Under the pieces are notes generated by a model. It was not told the origin of the DNA, did no database searches, and was given only the letters and a program-made list of their open reading frames with translations. DNA of 64,000 bases from positions 26,896,641 through 26,960,640 of the forward strand of contig CM041294.1 of the NCBI GenBank assembly GCA_023052935.1, written 5' to 3'. Positions 50,853-61,857 of this stretch are shown piece by piece (position 1 is the first letter of the stretch; every line of letters starts with the position of its first letter). A program made the position numbers and the translations under genes. The stretch comes from Piezodorus guildinii. Lineage: Eukaryota; Arthropoda; Insecta; Hemiptera; Pentatomidae.

Positions 50853-51990
50853 TATTTAACTCAATGGTCTCATCAACTTTGCTTTACGCATCTGAAGTAT
50901 GGAGTCCCAATTATCTTGAGGCAATTGAAACGGCCCAACTTAAATTTTTAAAACACTTATTTGGATGGCCTAGGAATACCCCAAATTATATAGCCCGTCT
51001 CAAAACAGAAAGAGAACCATTAGCCATGAAGGTAACAAAAAAGATAACAAATCTATAGACCAAGCTCGAGTTCATGTCAGAAGAACGACTTCCAAAACTT
51101 TTGTTTTAACAGACTGGAATCATTAGACAAGGATAATCCTGACATAAACCTCAATTGGGTGTCCCAATTTAGAGCAACAGCCGAGCTAAATGCCTTTGCA
51201 GAAGAGCTTTCTGTTCACCATACAAACGGACTCCTTCGATTCAAAGACGACATACTGGAAAAAGCTCATAATCATCATCTCTCAGTCGACATACAAATGA
51301 CCCTGAATTCGACTAACAATTCTTTATATAGAATACCATGCAATTACAATGCTCCCAACACTGAAACGTACCTCACATTCAAAGTACATTTAAAGAAATT
51401 GAGATGTGTTAGCTAATGAAGAGTTGCAATTCCAGAACATATTAAAATCTATGAAAAAAACTCAGATTTTTTGTTCTAGTCACAAGAAAGCTGTATATTA
51501 TGCAATCGATTTATCTACAACAGTTTACATCACATTCTCCTTCACTGCTCGGCACACAATGAAAACAGACGACAATTTCTTCAAAACTTCATCTTAGAAT
51601 CTTCTGACAAGCAAAGTATCGATGCTATACTGAATATCGATAGTGTAGATAAGTTACATAAGGTGTACTATTACATGATGGCAGTTCAAAAAGTGCTCAA
51701 TTCTTTATCCTAGAACATTTTCTATTCAGTGTTTATTTTTATTTTCTCTTCAAAGTGATATTTTGCTTGTTTGTTGTTTCTGTTATAGCACCAGTAACTG
51801 TTTATTCTTTAATCTGTAATTTATTTTTGAAAGTCAAATTGTTTTATTAAATTTTTACTATTATTTTATTTATTTTTAAATGATATGTATATAAAGTTCT
51901 AAAACCATAATATTGTAATTTATAGCCAAGCTAGGCTCTATTTGTATGGGTAAGCCCCAAAGACAAATAAAATTTATATTCTATTCTACA
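50853..51990 (+). pseudogene. CR1-like LINE, C-terminal third with 3' UTR and TATTC tail
   Basis: Reads VSSTLLYASEVWSPNYLEAI and KFLKHLFGWPRNTPNYIARL (post-palm thumb region), then WVSQFRATAELNAFAEELS, LRFKDDILEKAHNHHLSVDI, TETYLTFKVHLKKLRC, and after a frameshift LLHCSAHNENRRQFLQNF to AVQKVLNSLS and a stop near 51,711. Three short frames must be linked by frame changes. The 3' UTR ends with ATTTGTATGGGTAAGCCCC then AAAGACAAAT, a hairpin with nested stems, then TATTCTATTCTA. The tail type links it to the CR1-like element at 29.7 kb though the hairpin stems differ. Confidence 0.75.
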
Positions 51991-52079
51991 TATATTTATA
52001 ACGATATCATCATGTAAATAAGTTATGCATATATGAAATATATAATTTCTTTAAGATTGTATTTGGGATGATGCGGTAT

Positions 52080-52140
52080 GCTGTGTACTGTAGCAACTCA
52101 GCGAAGTTAAGCAGCAGATCCAAATTGGAATTCCTCCTCT
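52080..52140 (+). other. Short 5S rRNA-like segment
   Basis: GCGAAGTTAAGCAGCAGATC resembles the internal CGAAGTTAAGCAGC block of 5S rRNA, and GGTATGCTG upstream could be the preceding conserved part. No full 5S gene can be fitted. It may be the head of a 5S-derived SINE or chance. Confidence 0.25.
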
Positions 52141-52482
52141 CTAATGGAAATTTAATATAATTAATTTAGTCAAATAAAACTTTTATACTCACTACTCTCA
52201 AGACGTTTAACTTTGAAACTTGAAAATAAACTAAACACTTACACTTGCCTACTGAAGCCCATTTGGACTTACACATCACAAAAAGACACACATACGCAAA
52301 ATTCAAATTTTTCAATCCAAAACTTTCAGAACTATCATAAACTCACCATGGTACGTTAGTAATACTACTTTAACACAGACCTTCACATGTCAACAGTCAA
52401 CGTACAGATTCGGACCCTCTAAAAACGTTTTCACAACAACTTACACGGACATATCAACAATCTAATACGAAACATAGCCACT

Positions 52483-52545
52483 AAAACTGGAATTCGAAAA
52501 TTACAATAATTGCAATATAGATAAAGGAAAGTAATGAAAATAATT
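52483..52545 (+). repeat. TIR12 repeat, 3' scrap
   Basis: AAAACTGGAATTCGAAAATT, a decayed GCAATA and AAAGGAAAGTAATGAAAA. Confidence 0.5.
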
Positions 52546-52562
52546 ATATTATTAAATTGAGT

Positions 52563-52794
52563 ATTACACTTGAGTATGCCGGACAATACTCGCAGAAGAC
52601 TGAAAAGAAGTTGGATGAGGGACCTTCTAAGCTAAATCCGTAATAATAAGCACGCCCGGAAGAGGTGCCGATGGGCATCTTCTCTCCATCATGCCTACCA
52701 CGCCAACTATCATTCCGTCATCACAACATTCACTGGTTGTCAACATTTACTGACAGGTGTGAATACAAAATTTTGAATTAAAAAAAAAAAAATT
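52563..52794 (+). pseudogene. Jockey-type LINE extreme 3' end
   Basis: Reads PDNTRRRLKRSWMRDLLS and a stop, matching the terminal PPRRLKRQWPRDLL of the 53.5-kb jockey. It is followed by about 150 bp of UTR and an A run at 52,781-52,792. Confidence 0.75.
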
Positions 52795-52943
52795 AGTCTA
52801 ATGAAGTTTTATTAGATGAAATTAATAGAGAGAAATCCACTAATTAATTTTTGAATACTTGATTGGTTGAGCGAGCTCTTAGAGAAGGCTAAAATTAAGG
52901 ATAATTATTATTGAGTGAAAATTCATGACGTCTTTTGAAGAAT

Positions 52944-53456
52944 TAAAAAATCTGGTGCGCGCAACACACGACTCATTTACCTCAATTGTTAAAATCGATT
53001 TAAGAATATTGATATACATTAGGGGTACTCACTACGTTTGTTATAGCATGCTATTTGTGTTATTTTGCTAAACCCAGTTATTTCCTGTAGAAAATTGATG
53101 GGTTTAGCACAATAGCACAATTAGCATGCTATAGCAAACGTAGTGAGTACCCCTATTATAGATGAAAATAAATTGTTAAAGAGTTAATTGAGATTCAGTA
53201 GAAACGTGCGTTTTATTAAATAATCTATTATATTATCATCTGGGACAGTTTGTTTTATCGGCTTATAATCATTCTCCATTAACATTCACAATTTGTTTGC
53301 ATAACATTTTTTCTAGAATCTTTAGCTTTCTAACTATGTATTATTCATCTATATTATTGTTTTTATGTTTAAAAACATAAAAATCATTAAACTAATATTT
53401 TTGATCTTTTCTTCTTTAGTTGGTGATCAAATTCATTCAATTTCCATATTTAGCAA
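52944..53456 (+). repeat. TIR12 repeat, 5' half, with a foldback MITE inside
   Basis: AATCTGGTGCGCGCAACACA at the start, the MITE at 53,020-53,155, then AAACGTGCGTTTTATTAAAT and TTTAGCTTTCTAACTATG to TTAGTTGGTGATCAAATTCA. The jockey element begins where the 3' half should follow. Confidence 0.88.
53020..53155. mobile_element. Foldback MITE, 136 bp, hAT-like ends
   Basis: Nearly the whole element is two inverted arms of about 57 bp (TAGGGGTACTCACTACGTTT at the left and its complement at the right, both with TATAGCATGCTA and GCTAAACCCA) around a ~20-bp loop. Flanks ATATACAT (53,012-19) and TTATAGAT (53,156-63) match at 6 of 8 positions, as a decayed 8-bp hAT duplication would. Confidence 0.88.
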
Positions 53457-53819
53457 TGTTGGCGCTCGATGATAACAGTCATACGTTACTTCGTCTCTCA
53501 GATTTTTGCTCTTTTCAGTAGGAATTCGCTTGAGTTTAGTCTGGAAAACATCACTAGACTTCAAGAAAACCACAGCAGTGAATATTGGAGAAATATCGGT
53601 AAGCAAAGTTATAATTTACTTTGTAGAATCGCGAAAAGTGAAAGGAGGGTCACTGATCAGCTGATTGCCGCTAGCTCGGCAAGCTCGGGCTTGCTTTTCT
53701 TTAGCTTATCTTTCTTTTATTATCTTTCCTTCTCATTCTCATCTCATTATTTATTTATTATTATTTTTTTTTTTTTATTATTTTTTTTTTTTTAATCAAT
53801 GAGATATTTCCATCAAGTT

Positions 53820-55110
53820 ATGTCCTCAAAAGCTACAAGTAAAAGATCTAGATCTGCAGGTTCAAACTCGTCTCCTACAAAACAGAGACCTCGCCGTGAA
53901 AATAATAAAAAAAATGATTCCACCAGCGACCGCTTCAGCTACCTCTTTAGGATCTGAACCACAGCCTAGCACATCATCACAAGGATTAACTGATGAATCG
54001 CCGTTTTTTACACCGAATCCATTTCAGATCCTCCAAAATGAAAAAGAAACCATGGAATCTTCTCCTATACCCAGGGAACCACTACCTCCACCAATATTTG
54101 TTAAAAATATTAAAAATTTTCAACTGATGTGTGCGCATTTAAACAAAGTAACTGATCCTAATAGTTATTCTTGTATAAGTAGAACCAGTGATACTAAAAT
54201 ATCCCCGACTACCGCCGAAAGCTACAGAAAAATAGTGAAATATCTGACTGAGACCAAAGCTGATTTTCATACCTATCAGTTGCGCCAGGAGAGAGCTTTA
54301 AGGGTTGTAATTAGAAACCTACACCCTTCGACACCAGTTACAGCTATCAAATAAGAACTGACGGAGATAGGCTATAAAGTGCGGCAAGTGACCAATGTCC
54401 TAAAAGATAAAATTCCACTGCCTCTATTCTTCGTGGACTTGGAACCATCAGCAGGAGTTGAAAAAATTTACAACCTCAATAGGTTGTACTAAACTAGTGT
54501 AAGAGTTGAGAAACCTTACACTAAGAAAGAAATAGTTCAGTGCCATAATTGTCAGGCATATGGTCATACGAGAACTTACTGCCACCACACACCACGCTGT
54601 GTGAAATGCGGTGAGCAACATAAATCAGAAGAATTTACACGATTAAGATCAACACCCGCTGTATGTGCTCTGTGCCTCGAGGACCACGCGGCTAACTACA
54701 AGGGATGTCAAATCTACAAGAACCTCAAAAGCAGATACCAAAAACCTCAGAATCTGGATGAAACAGCTGAACCGATCAGAAGCAGAAGACAACCTTCAAA
54801 AACAATTGATTCCAATGTAACATTTGCCCATCTACTTGGAGGTGGGAACCAGAACAAAGAGGCCCTGCCGGAACAACGCATACTTCAAAATCCTGAACCC
54901 CTTCCACAACCACCTATTCCTCAAAATTTACCCAACCCCCAAAAACCTCATCCGCATCAAATTTCTCATATTCCTCCTCCATCAAATGTCACAGACCTTA
55001 CAAGTTTGATGACATCCTTCATCACTGAAATCAAATCTCTTGTTATGCCGCTAATATCACTACTTACTAATCTCGTATCAAATTTAATCCCTTCCTTAAA
55101 AAATCCTTAA
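53820..55110 (+). pseudogene. Jockey ORF1 (gag-like, zinc knuckles), broken
   Basis: Starts MSSKATSKRSRSAGSNS (53,820) and shifts frame in the A run near 53,905. It then continues PPATASATSLGSEPQPSTSS, a PRE-C2HC-type domain (RVVIRNLHPSTPVTAIK, TEIGYKVRQVTNVLKDK, PLFFVDLEP) and zinc knuckles CHNCQAYGHTRTYC, CVKCGEQHKSEEF (the last cysteine replaced by F) and CALCLEDHAANYKGC. It ends with a proline-rich tail and TAA at 55,108. In-frame stops lie at 54,352-54 and 54,490-92. In jockey elements this protein binds the RNA and targets the particle. With one frameshift and two stops this copy cannot make it. Confidence 0.85.
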
Positions 55111-57796
55111 ATGACTACACCTAACTCCTTGTCCATTCTCCTTTGGAATGCGAATGGTGTTAGAAATCACACTGACGAACTTACAGCTTTATTGCAAGAC
55201 AAAAACGTTGATGTAGCACTTATTACTGAAACTAGACTAACCACTAAACAGTTCTTTAAAATACCTCAATACATAACATACCGTACAGACCACCCAGACG
55301 GAAAAGCCCATGCCGGTACTGCTGTCATTGTGCACCAGTCCCTCTCCCACCATATACTCCCAGTTCCCTCCTATGATTTCCAACAATGCACCGCCATAGT
55401 AATCAAGACTTTTTCTTTTCCGATCACCCTCGCTTCAGCGTACTGCCCTCCTAAACATTCCATCTCCAACATTCTATTCGAATCCTTCCTCAATGCCTTA
55501 GGAAACCACTTCATTCTGGGTGCAGACATGAATGCTAAGAACAAACAATGGGGTTGCAGTTCCACGAATTGTCGTGGGCGGAATTTACAGTCTGCACTCA
55601 GCTCTAGACGTTTCAACCTCCTGCCTCCTGACTCCCCTACCTACTGGCCAAACTGATCCTAACCGTAATCCTGACATCCTTGACTTCTTCATTCACAGCG
55701 GATTAGGCTCCCTAAACATGTCGGTGACTCGCCTTGATGAACTGTCCTCTGACCATAGTCCATTGTTCCTTAAAGTATCCCTAATTCATATTCCTAAACC
55801 CACCCCACCGTCATTTATCAGAGGACCAGTAAACTGGGACCTTTTTCGCCAAATCCTTACCAGTGATATTGACCTCAGAGTGAAACTCAAAACTCCAGAT
55901 GACCTTGACGATGCCCTAAACTCCTTCACCATCGCTATTCAACAAGCTGTTTGGACTTCCTCCTCTCCCAAGCACTCCCAGATAAGTCATAACCAAAATT
56001 ATTTACCACAACACCTCATAGACCTCATCCGCACCAAACGCCGATCCAGATCCTTATGGCAACGCACCCGTCACCCCACAGATCGCCGCTCCTATAACTT
56101 TTATTGTAGACAATTAAAGAGGGAGTTGGCGACCTTCCGTTCCCAATCCTTTAGTTCCTTCCTTTCTTCTCTTTCGGCTTGTGACAATTCCCTGTGGAAT
56201 GTCACCAAGAAAATTCTAAAATCCCACCATATTTCCCATCCCCTCCGTCGTAGTAATGGTTCCTGGGCTGCGTCTGATGAAGACAAAGCCGAGGAACTTG
56301 CCAAATACGTTTCCCAAGTCTTCACACCTCATCCAGAATCCAATCCAAACCACACTTCAGTAGTGGAACAGTTCCTTCAGTCTCCAATCCCGCTTTCATT
56401 ACCTCCTAAAGCAGTTAATCCCTCTGAGGTCAAATATCTTCTCCGAAAACTTGCACTCCGTAAATCTCCTGGATACGATCTCCTCACTCCTCAGATTCTC
56501 AGACAGCTTCCATCTAAAGCCGTTATATTTCTTACATATATTTACAACTCCATTCTACGCACTACTCATTTTCCTCTCTTATGGAAACATTCCACAATAA
56601 TTCTCTTCCTAAAACCAGGTAAGCCTCCTAACACTACGACATCATATAGACCTATCAGCCTACTCCCAATCCTTTCAAAAATCTTTGAAAAAATCCTCCT
56701 CAAACGAATATTACCGTTATTAGAATCCCACACTATTCCTTCCCATCAGTTTGGATTCCGTTCCCAACATTCAACCGTTCAGCAAGGGCTCCGAGTCGTT
56801 GACCATATTTCCTCTGCCCTTGAGAACAAGGAGTACTGCTCGGGTGCATTTCTGGACATAACGCAAGCATTTGACCGGGTGTGGCACCCGGGATTACTCT
56901 TTAAGTTAAAAAACCATTTACCCCAATCCTTATACCTAGTCCTCCGATCCTATCTATCAAACCGCTCCTTCCGAGTTCGTTGTGGTGCAGAATATTCCAA
57001 TTATTATCCAGTCGAATCCGGTGTTCCTCAGGGTAGTGTCCTTGGTCCTATCCTCTACAATATATACACGGCTGATATTCCTCTTTGCCCTAATACCTTC
57101 CTAGCAACGTACGCTGATGACACAGCTATCCTATCCTCTCACTTAGATCCCGAAATTGCATCTACAGGCCTCCAAACACACCTTTCTCAAATTGAAGACT
57201 GGTGTAACAACTGGAGAATCAAAGTAAATCAATCCAAATGCAGACATGTCACCTTTACCCTTCGAAGACAATCCTGCCCTCCAGTTCTCTTTAACTCCGT
57301 TCCGCTTCCTTTCTCCGACACAGTCCGGTATCTTGGCTTCCTTCTGGACAAAAGACTAACTTGGAACCCGCATACTAGACTTAAACGACAAGAACTTAAT
57401 CGACGATTTGGACAATTATACAGACTACTGAACAGAAATTCTAAATTATCTATCGAGAACAAACTGCTAATATACAAGACATTACTGAAACCTATCTGGA
57501 CCTACGGACTTGAACTGTGGGGGACAGCTAAATTTTCTAACATCAAACGCATTCAATCCTTCCAATCAAAAGTCCTCCGAACAATAGTTAATGCTCCTTA
57601 TTATGTATCCAACCATACCTTACACCGCGACCTAAATATTCCATTTATTTTAGACCTTATACCATTAAAATTCTCTAAATTCCATCAGAACCTTATCCAT
57701 CACCCTAATCCCCTAGCTCAATCCTTATCCAGCTCCACACATCCTTTCCATCCTCCTAGAAGGTTGAAACGGCAGTGGCCTCGAGACCTCTTGTAA
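55111..57796 (+). pseudogene. Jockey ORF2 (endonuclease-reverse transcriptase), one frameshift
   Basis: The ATG follows the ORF1 stop directly. The endonuclease has N13/N15 (WNANGV), E40 (ITETR), the AYCPPK block, GADMNAK and, past the frameshift, DILDFFI and SSDHSP. A single extra A near 55,651 shifts the frame at TYWP(N); reading then continues uninterrupted for about 715 codons. RT motifs: FLKPGKPPNTTTSYRPISLL, FLDITQAFDRVWHPGL, ESGVPQGSVLGPILYNIYTA, LATYADDTAIL (YADD at 57,111-57,122), VRYLGFLLDKRLTWNPH. The protein ends PPRRLKRQWPRDLL. Apart from the one indel all catalytic residues are present. Confidence 0.9.
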
Positions 57797-58068
57797 AATG
57801 TATATTGGAGTTCTAGCATTGGCTAGATTCTCCACTCACGTGCTGTATGCTTGTGAATTGTATATAGGTATGAGTGACTTTTGTATATATTTTTATTGAT
57901 TTTGTTTTGTATTTATTTATATTGTATTATTATTATATGAATTTATTGTTTTGTATATATCGTGTGAATGCAGTATGAATGTTGTACTTTATCCCTATTA
58001 AAAATTTCCTAAATTGGACAGATTGTAATATTGTTCAATAAAGAATTGTTTCTAAAAAAAAAAAAAAA

Positions 58069-58331
58069 TCATTTAGGATGTAGTTGAAGAGATGCAGAAA
58101 GACGAACCTTCTACCATTTCAGTTTATATTTTTGGGAAAATTTGCAATCACTAATGCTAAGTTCAAAACGCAAGTCTAACCTTGAAAGCAACTTTTTAAC
58201 CTATATTCTTTAAGTACCCTCAAGGAACCCGCTACGCTCTTAAAAATCCCTTACAGTATAAAGAAGGTCTAATAGTCTATTGACTTTACATCGAGGTGTA
58301 TATAAAGCTAATCCATGTTTATCACTCGATG

Positions 58332-58362
<31 letters not shown>

Positions 58363-58386
58363 TTTTGTAATAAATAAAGTACATAC
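58069..58386. other. Nothing recognised; AT microsatellite at 58,337-58,362
   Basis: AT-rich. If the exon at 58,387 is real on the minus strand, this is the start of its downstream intron. Confidence 0.4.
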
Positions 58387-58507
58387 CTCATTCTGGTGAT
58401 GATGGAAGGCGTGAACTCCAAAGGAGACCAGAAGACCCCGATGTCGCTGTGCTTGACATCCTCCCAGCTCGAATATTTGATCAATGAGCAGGAAGGTGAG
58501 GGCAAAC
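58387..58507 (-). CDS. Candidate host-gene internal exon
   Basis: A 121-bp GC-rich block in AT-rich surroundings, bounded on the minus strand by a good acceptor (TTTTGTGTTTCAG) and a strong donor (GAG, then GTATGT). The frame with the most biased third positions (about 27 of 39 G/C) reads LPSPSCSLIKYSSWEDVK and then HSDIGVFWSPLEFTPSIITR. A second minus frame is open (FALTFLLIDQIFELGG...). On the plus strand a frame reading KGDQKTPMSLCLTSSQLEYL is also open, with a donor GAAG/GTGAGG but a weak acceptor. I prefer the minus strand because the GC-rich part ends exactly at its splice sites. I do not recognise the protein family. Confidence 0.4.
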
Positions 58508-58545
58508 CTGAAACACAAAATCCCTCGATTATACTCAAATTTAAT

Positions 58546-59414
58546 AAAAATTTGGAGCATGCAACACGCGACTTTCACTTACCTCCTTTTTAAAAGTCGA
58601 TTAAAGAATTTTCAAATACAGTTAGAGATAAAAATTAGTGAAACTATTAAAGAAATAATTAAATTGAATTTTTATAGAAACACGTGTTTTATTAAAAAAT
58701 CTACTAAATTATTATCTAAAATAATCACTTAGTTTTATCAGATTTTCATCACTATCTATTACCTTTTAAAAGCTTATGTATGAGATATATTTTTTCTAAA
58801 ATCTTTAGCTTTCCAACGGTATATTATACATGTATATTGCTATTCTTATGTTCAAAAACGAAAAATTGCATTAAAAATATTGTTTCTGTTTTCTTCTTTC
58901 GTTAGGTATCGAATTCGTTCAACTTATATATTTATGTGTTTTTCATCGTGGTAACAAGATAATATATTTATTTTTATAAAATCTACAAAATTAAAGGTAC
59001 TTTAGAAGAAGAAAATTCAAATTAACGGCATTTAAGACCTGTCAGACCACTTTAATTATAATGAAAACAACATTATATTAAAGGATATTAAATTTGACAT
59101 CGATATAGCGAGTTTAATCAAACGTCGGAACCGTTTTCGAGAAAATCGAAAAGGTGCAAAATGCATAGTATAAAGTGGATCTTTAGTAAGCTCATTTTGA
59201 TGAAAAAGGTTTGTAACGTCTCGTGCACATATTTGTCTTAAATATGAAATTTCAATTTCATAGGACTTACCGTTTCCACCCGGAGTTACTACACACACAC
59301 AGACCTTTTTGCGGGACTTGGTTATTTGGACTCAGGGGACCCTAAAATGTTTATTTCCGTTGAATATGTTGATCGCAATACTTTCCCTTACTATATATAG
59401 TAAGTGAAAGTAAA
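58546..59414 (+). repeat. TIR12 repeat, full-length
   Basis: The 5' end is diverged (TTTGGAGCATGCAACACGCG) but GACTTTCACTTACCTCC and the 3' palindrome with TGAAAGTAAAA are intact. Short CA run at 59,290. It lies just upstream of the candidate exon on the minus strand, so in its upstream intron. Confidence 0.93.
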
Positions 59415-59416
59415 AT

Positions 59417-60274
59417 TTATATGCATTAAATTTTCTTTATAATATTTTTTTTTTCCGTTTAATACAAAATTAATAGTCAATCCAAAATCACAATCAATTG
59501 TGCAATCCGACAGGATGGATGTCTTTTGGAAACAGGCGAGGGAAAGATGCTATCTCAATTGGCACCGAAATCATTCAATGTTGAAATATCCCAAGAACTA
59601 TAATTATTTATGCGATGTTTACATAACTGAAATCGACAGCATGTCGAAGCCCAACTCCATTTTTAACAAAATATTCAAAAATAACACTGTTAACAATAGA
59701 ATCCATAATTGAAATTCAGATAAACATTTGCTCAACTACGTCTTTTCAATAAATATTGTCTATATTCTATTATAAATTACCTGAAGACATTTCTCATTTG
59801 CTAGAGCAGTGCCAGGTGCATCATGATTGAAAAACAGCATTACCTACTTGCAAAAAATTTTACTGCACGTCTTTCGACTTTTTTCTGTACGAAAATCCGT
59901 TCTCTAGTCATAAGCCTTTCATTGTATTGTCTCTAGTTATAATTTTGAACTCGTTGAATTACTGTTTTATAAATAGTACAGTTTTATAAACTGTACAGTT
60001 ACAGTACAGGGTATTTAATTATATAAATTATACATAAAAATTTTGTGAATTGCGAATATGGAAAAAAAAAAAATTGTCACAATGGCAGACTTTTGAAGTA
60101 TGAGCTAAGTATATAAGTTTATATGACTTTTTCTGCAATCGTACATTTTAAGGAGTTGCAACTCTTTGATGTAACTTGTGGAGAGTAATAACATTATGAA
60201 TAATAATTCAGGTGATGGGTCCCACCTTATAGTTTGTTTCGGCCTTACAACTAACACCTAAACTAATTTATTTA
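59417..60274. other. Nothing firmly recognised
   Basis: A 70-codon plus frame (59,500-59,712, MQSDRMDVFWKQARERCYLN) has no family resemblance. A small palindrome ACAGTTTTATAAACTGT lies near 59,982. Confidence 0.4.
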
Positions 60275-61090
60275 TTTGTTGAGTTTCTGCCATCGCTGAG
60301 GTATACCTGGGGGTTTCAGCTGATTAAATATTCGAAAAACTTTAAATTCCTCTCCCTCATATTTTTTTAATTGTTGGTATTTTCATCTCTTCATGTAATT
60401 TCTTTGTTTTTACTCTTTGGAATATCGTCCCTTTTTCAATTCTTCTTAGAATGCCGTTTTGAAATTCCTGGACATTCTCAACCTAAACTGGACATTTCGC
60501 TACGTGTGGAAAAAGTTGTGAGCCATACAACAGTGACGGACGAAGAATTGTTTTGTATATCATCACCTTTAGTCGGAGAGATATACTTGGAGATGAAATC
60601 AAATGGTCATGCCTAGACATTTTTCCTCTTAAAGATTTAATTTTTTTAGAAAAGTGGACTGAAAACTTTAAGTGTCTGTCGAATGTGATTCCAATATATA
60701 CAATATCGTCGGCAAAAGCTGATACAGTGGCTTTCTCGTACTTCCTTCCAACGATGTTAGAAGTGAAAATGAAGAACAATATAGGAGACAGCACTGCTCC
60801 TTGTGGAACACCTACATGTAAGTTGTACCTAACTGGAGAGCTCTTCCGCAACTTTTACAGCTAAGCAGCAATTGCTCAAAAATGATTTAATGACCGAATA
60901 CAGTTGTTCCGGACACCTTAGTTCAATCAGTTGTTGGCAGAGGATTTCGTGAGTCACAGAGTCAAAAGCTTTAGAACAGTCGAGGGCTATCATAGCAGTT
61001 GCCTTGTTCGAGTTTAAGTTCCTGGTCACCTCATTGTGCAGTTTAATCAAACAATGTTCTGTGTCAATTGAGATTGACACCCTGCTTTTT
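60275..61090 (-). pseudogene. Jockey-like LINE reverse transcriptase, decayed
   Basis: The reverse strand begins VSISIDTEHCLIKLHNEVTR, then MIALDCSKAFDSVTHEIL (palm aspartate present). After a frame change near 60,840 it reads HVGVPQGAVLSPILFFIFTS and SAFADDIVYIG (FADD variant of YADD). It then jumps over about 60 residues to ITFDRHLKFSVHFSKKI, KVMIYKTILRPSLLYGSQLF, and past a stop RRIEKGTIFQRVKTKKLHEE. Frameshift, internal deletion and several stops show it is old. It is not closely related to the 53.5-kb jockey. Confidence 0.78.
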
Positions 61091-61249
61091 CCGGTAGTAT
61101 ATGAGTGTGATAGTGAACCTTTATTTTTAATATTTTTAATTGTTAATTCACGAGAAGAAAAATTTAAAGCTTATTATTCGAAAATATATTCCTTTTAAAT
61201 TAATTATGGATATATATTTTTTAAATAAAATAAGTATAGCGCTCCTTAC

Positions 61250-61375
61250 TTACTGGAGGAGAAAGGTTCCAGGATTCATACCATCGGCTGGAATTGGGAT
61301 TCAGGAGGTGTAAGAGCTCGATTACAGCTAAGCCAGCCTGCCCCTATGTACACCTTCGGACTTCTCTCTATTTTC
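61250..61375 (-). mobile_element. tRNA-like SINE fragment
   Basis: The reverse strand has CTGGCTTAGCTGTAATCGAG and CCTGAATCCCAATTCCAGCC. The CCCAATTCCAG block is shared with 9,425. Confidence 0.4.
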
Positions 61376-61724
61376 ACAGAAAATCCCTGCCCAGCTTTAC
61401 CATTGTTGTTACTTAAATATGTTTGTTGTCTTCTCATCTAACTTCTCGTTCTTAAATCCTCAACTTTCATTTTAGTTTCCTTTACCAAATAATGACAAGA
61501 TTAGTCCCACTAGCAAAGGATTGAATTGAGATTTCATAAAGAAAGACGATAAATTGAAGGGGCGTATTGATTAATAACCCAATTTGTAAAAATTAACAAC
61601 ACCAGTGTAATAATATTTGTATTATTAATTTCTCATTTTATTTATGGTTCAAAATTTCGTGATGGAGATCGGACATTCTACAAAATACTAACTTGACGAA
61701 TTTCGTTCACCATAGCGTTCAGGG

Positions 61725-61857
61725 CCCAACTGTGGTGTAGTGTCTAGTATAACAGCCATCCATAACCAGGATTGAACTAAAACCTGGAAGGCAGCCCTTG
61801 AATTATGTTCCCCTCCGTTATCCCGAGCCTGTCAGTTGACAGGTACATAACGAATTA
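61725..61857 (+). mobile_element. SINE-C, head part (interrupted by mar-1)
   Basis: GTGGTGTAGTGTCTAGTATA and ACAGCCATCCATAACC resemble the SINE-C head. The SINE tail appears at 62,703, on the other side of mar-1. Confidence 0.65.

Larger units (their letters stand above)
53457..58068 (+). mobile_element. Jockey LINE, 4.6 kb, nearly complete
   Basis: Contains a 5' UTR of about 360 bp, ORF1 (53,820-55,110), ORF2 (55,111-57,796) directly abutting, a 270-bp 3' UTR with AATAAAGAATTG and a poly-A of 15 (58,054-58,068). The gene order and the EN-RT protein without RNase H are those of the jockey clade. No target duplication could be recognised: right flank TCATTTAGGATG, left flank about CATATTTAGCAATG. 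Its damage (one indel in ORF2; one indel and two stops in ORF1) suggests a moderately recent insertion. Confidence 0.88.

Noticed and set aside
55371..57477. Minus-strand frames within the jockey element
   Set aside because: Antisense shadows of ORF2.
59500..59712. 70-codon plus frame as a gene
   Set aside because: No domain or context; within the range expected by chance.
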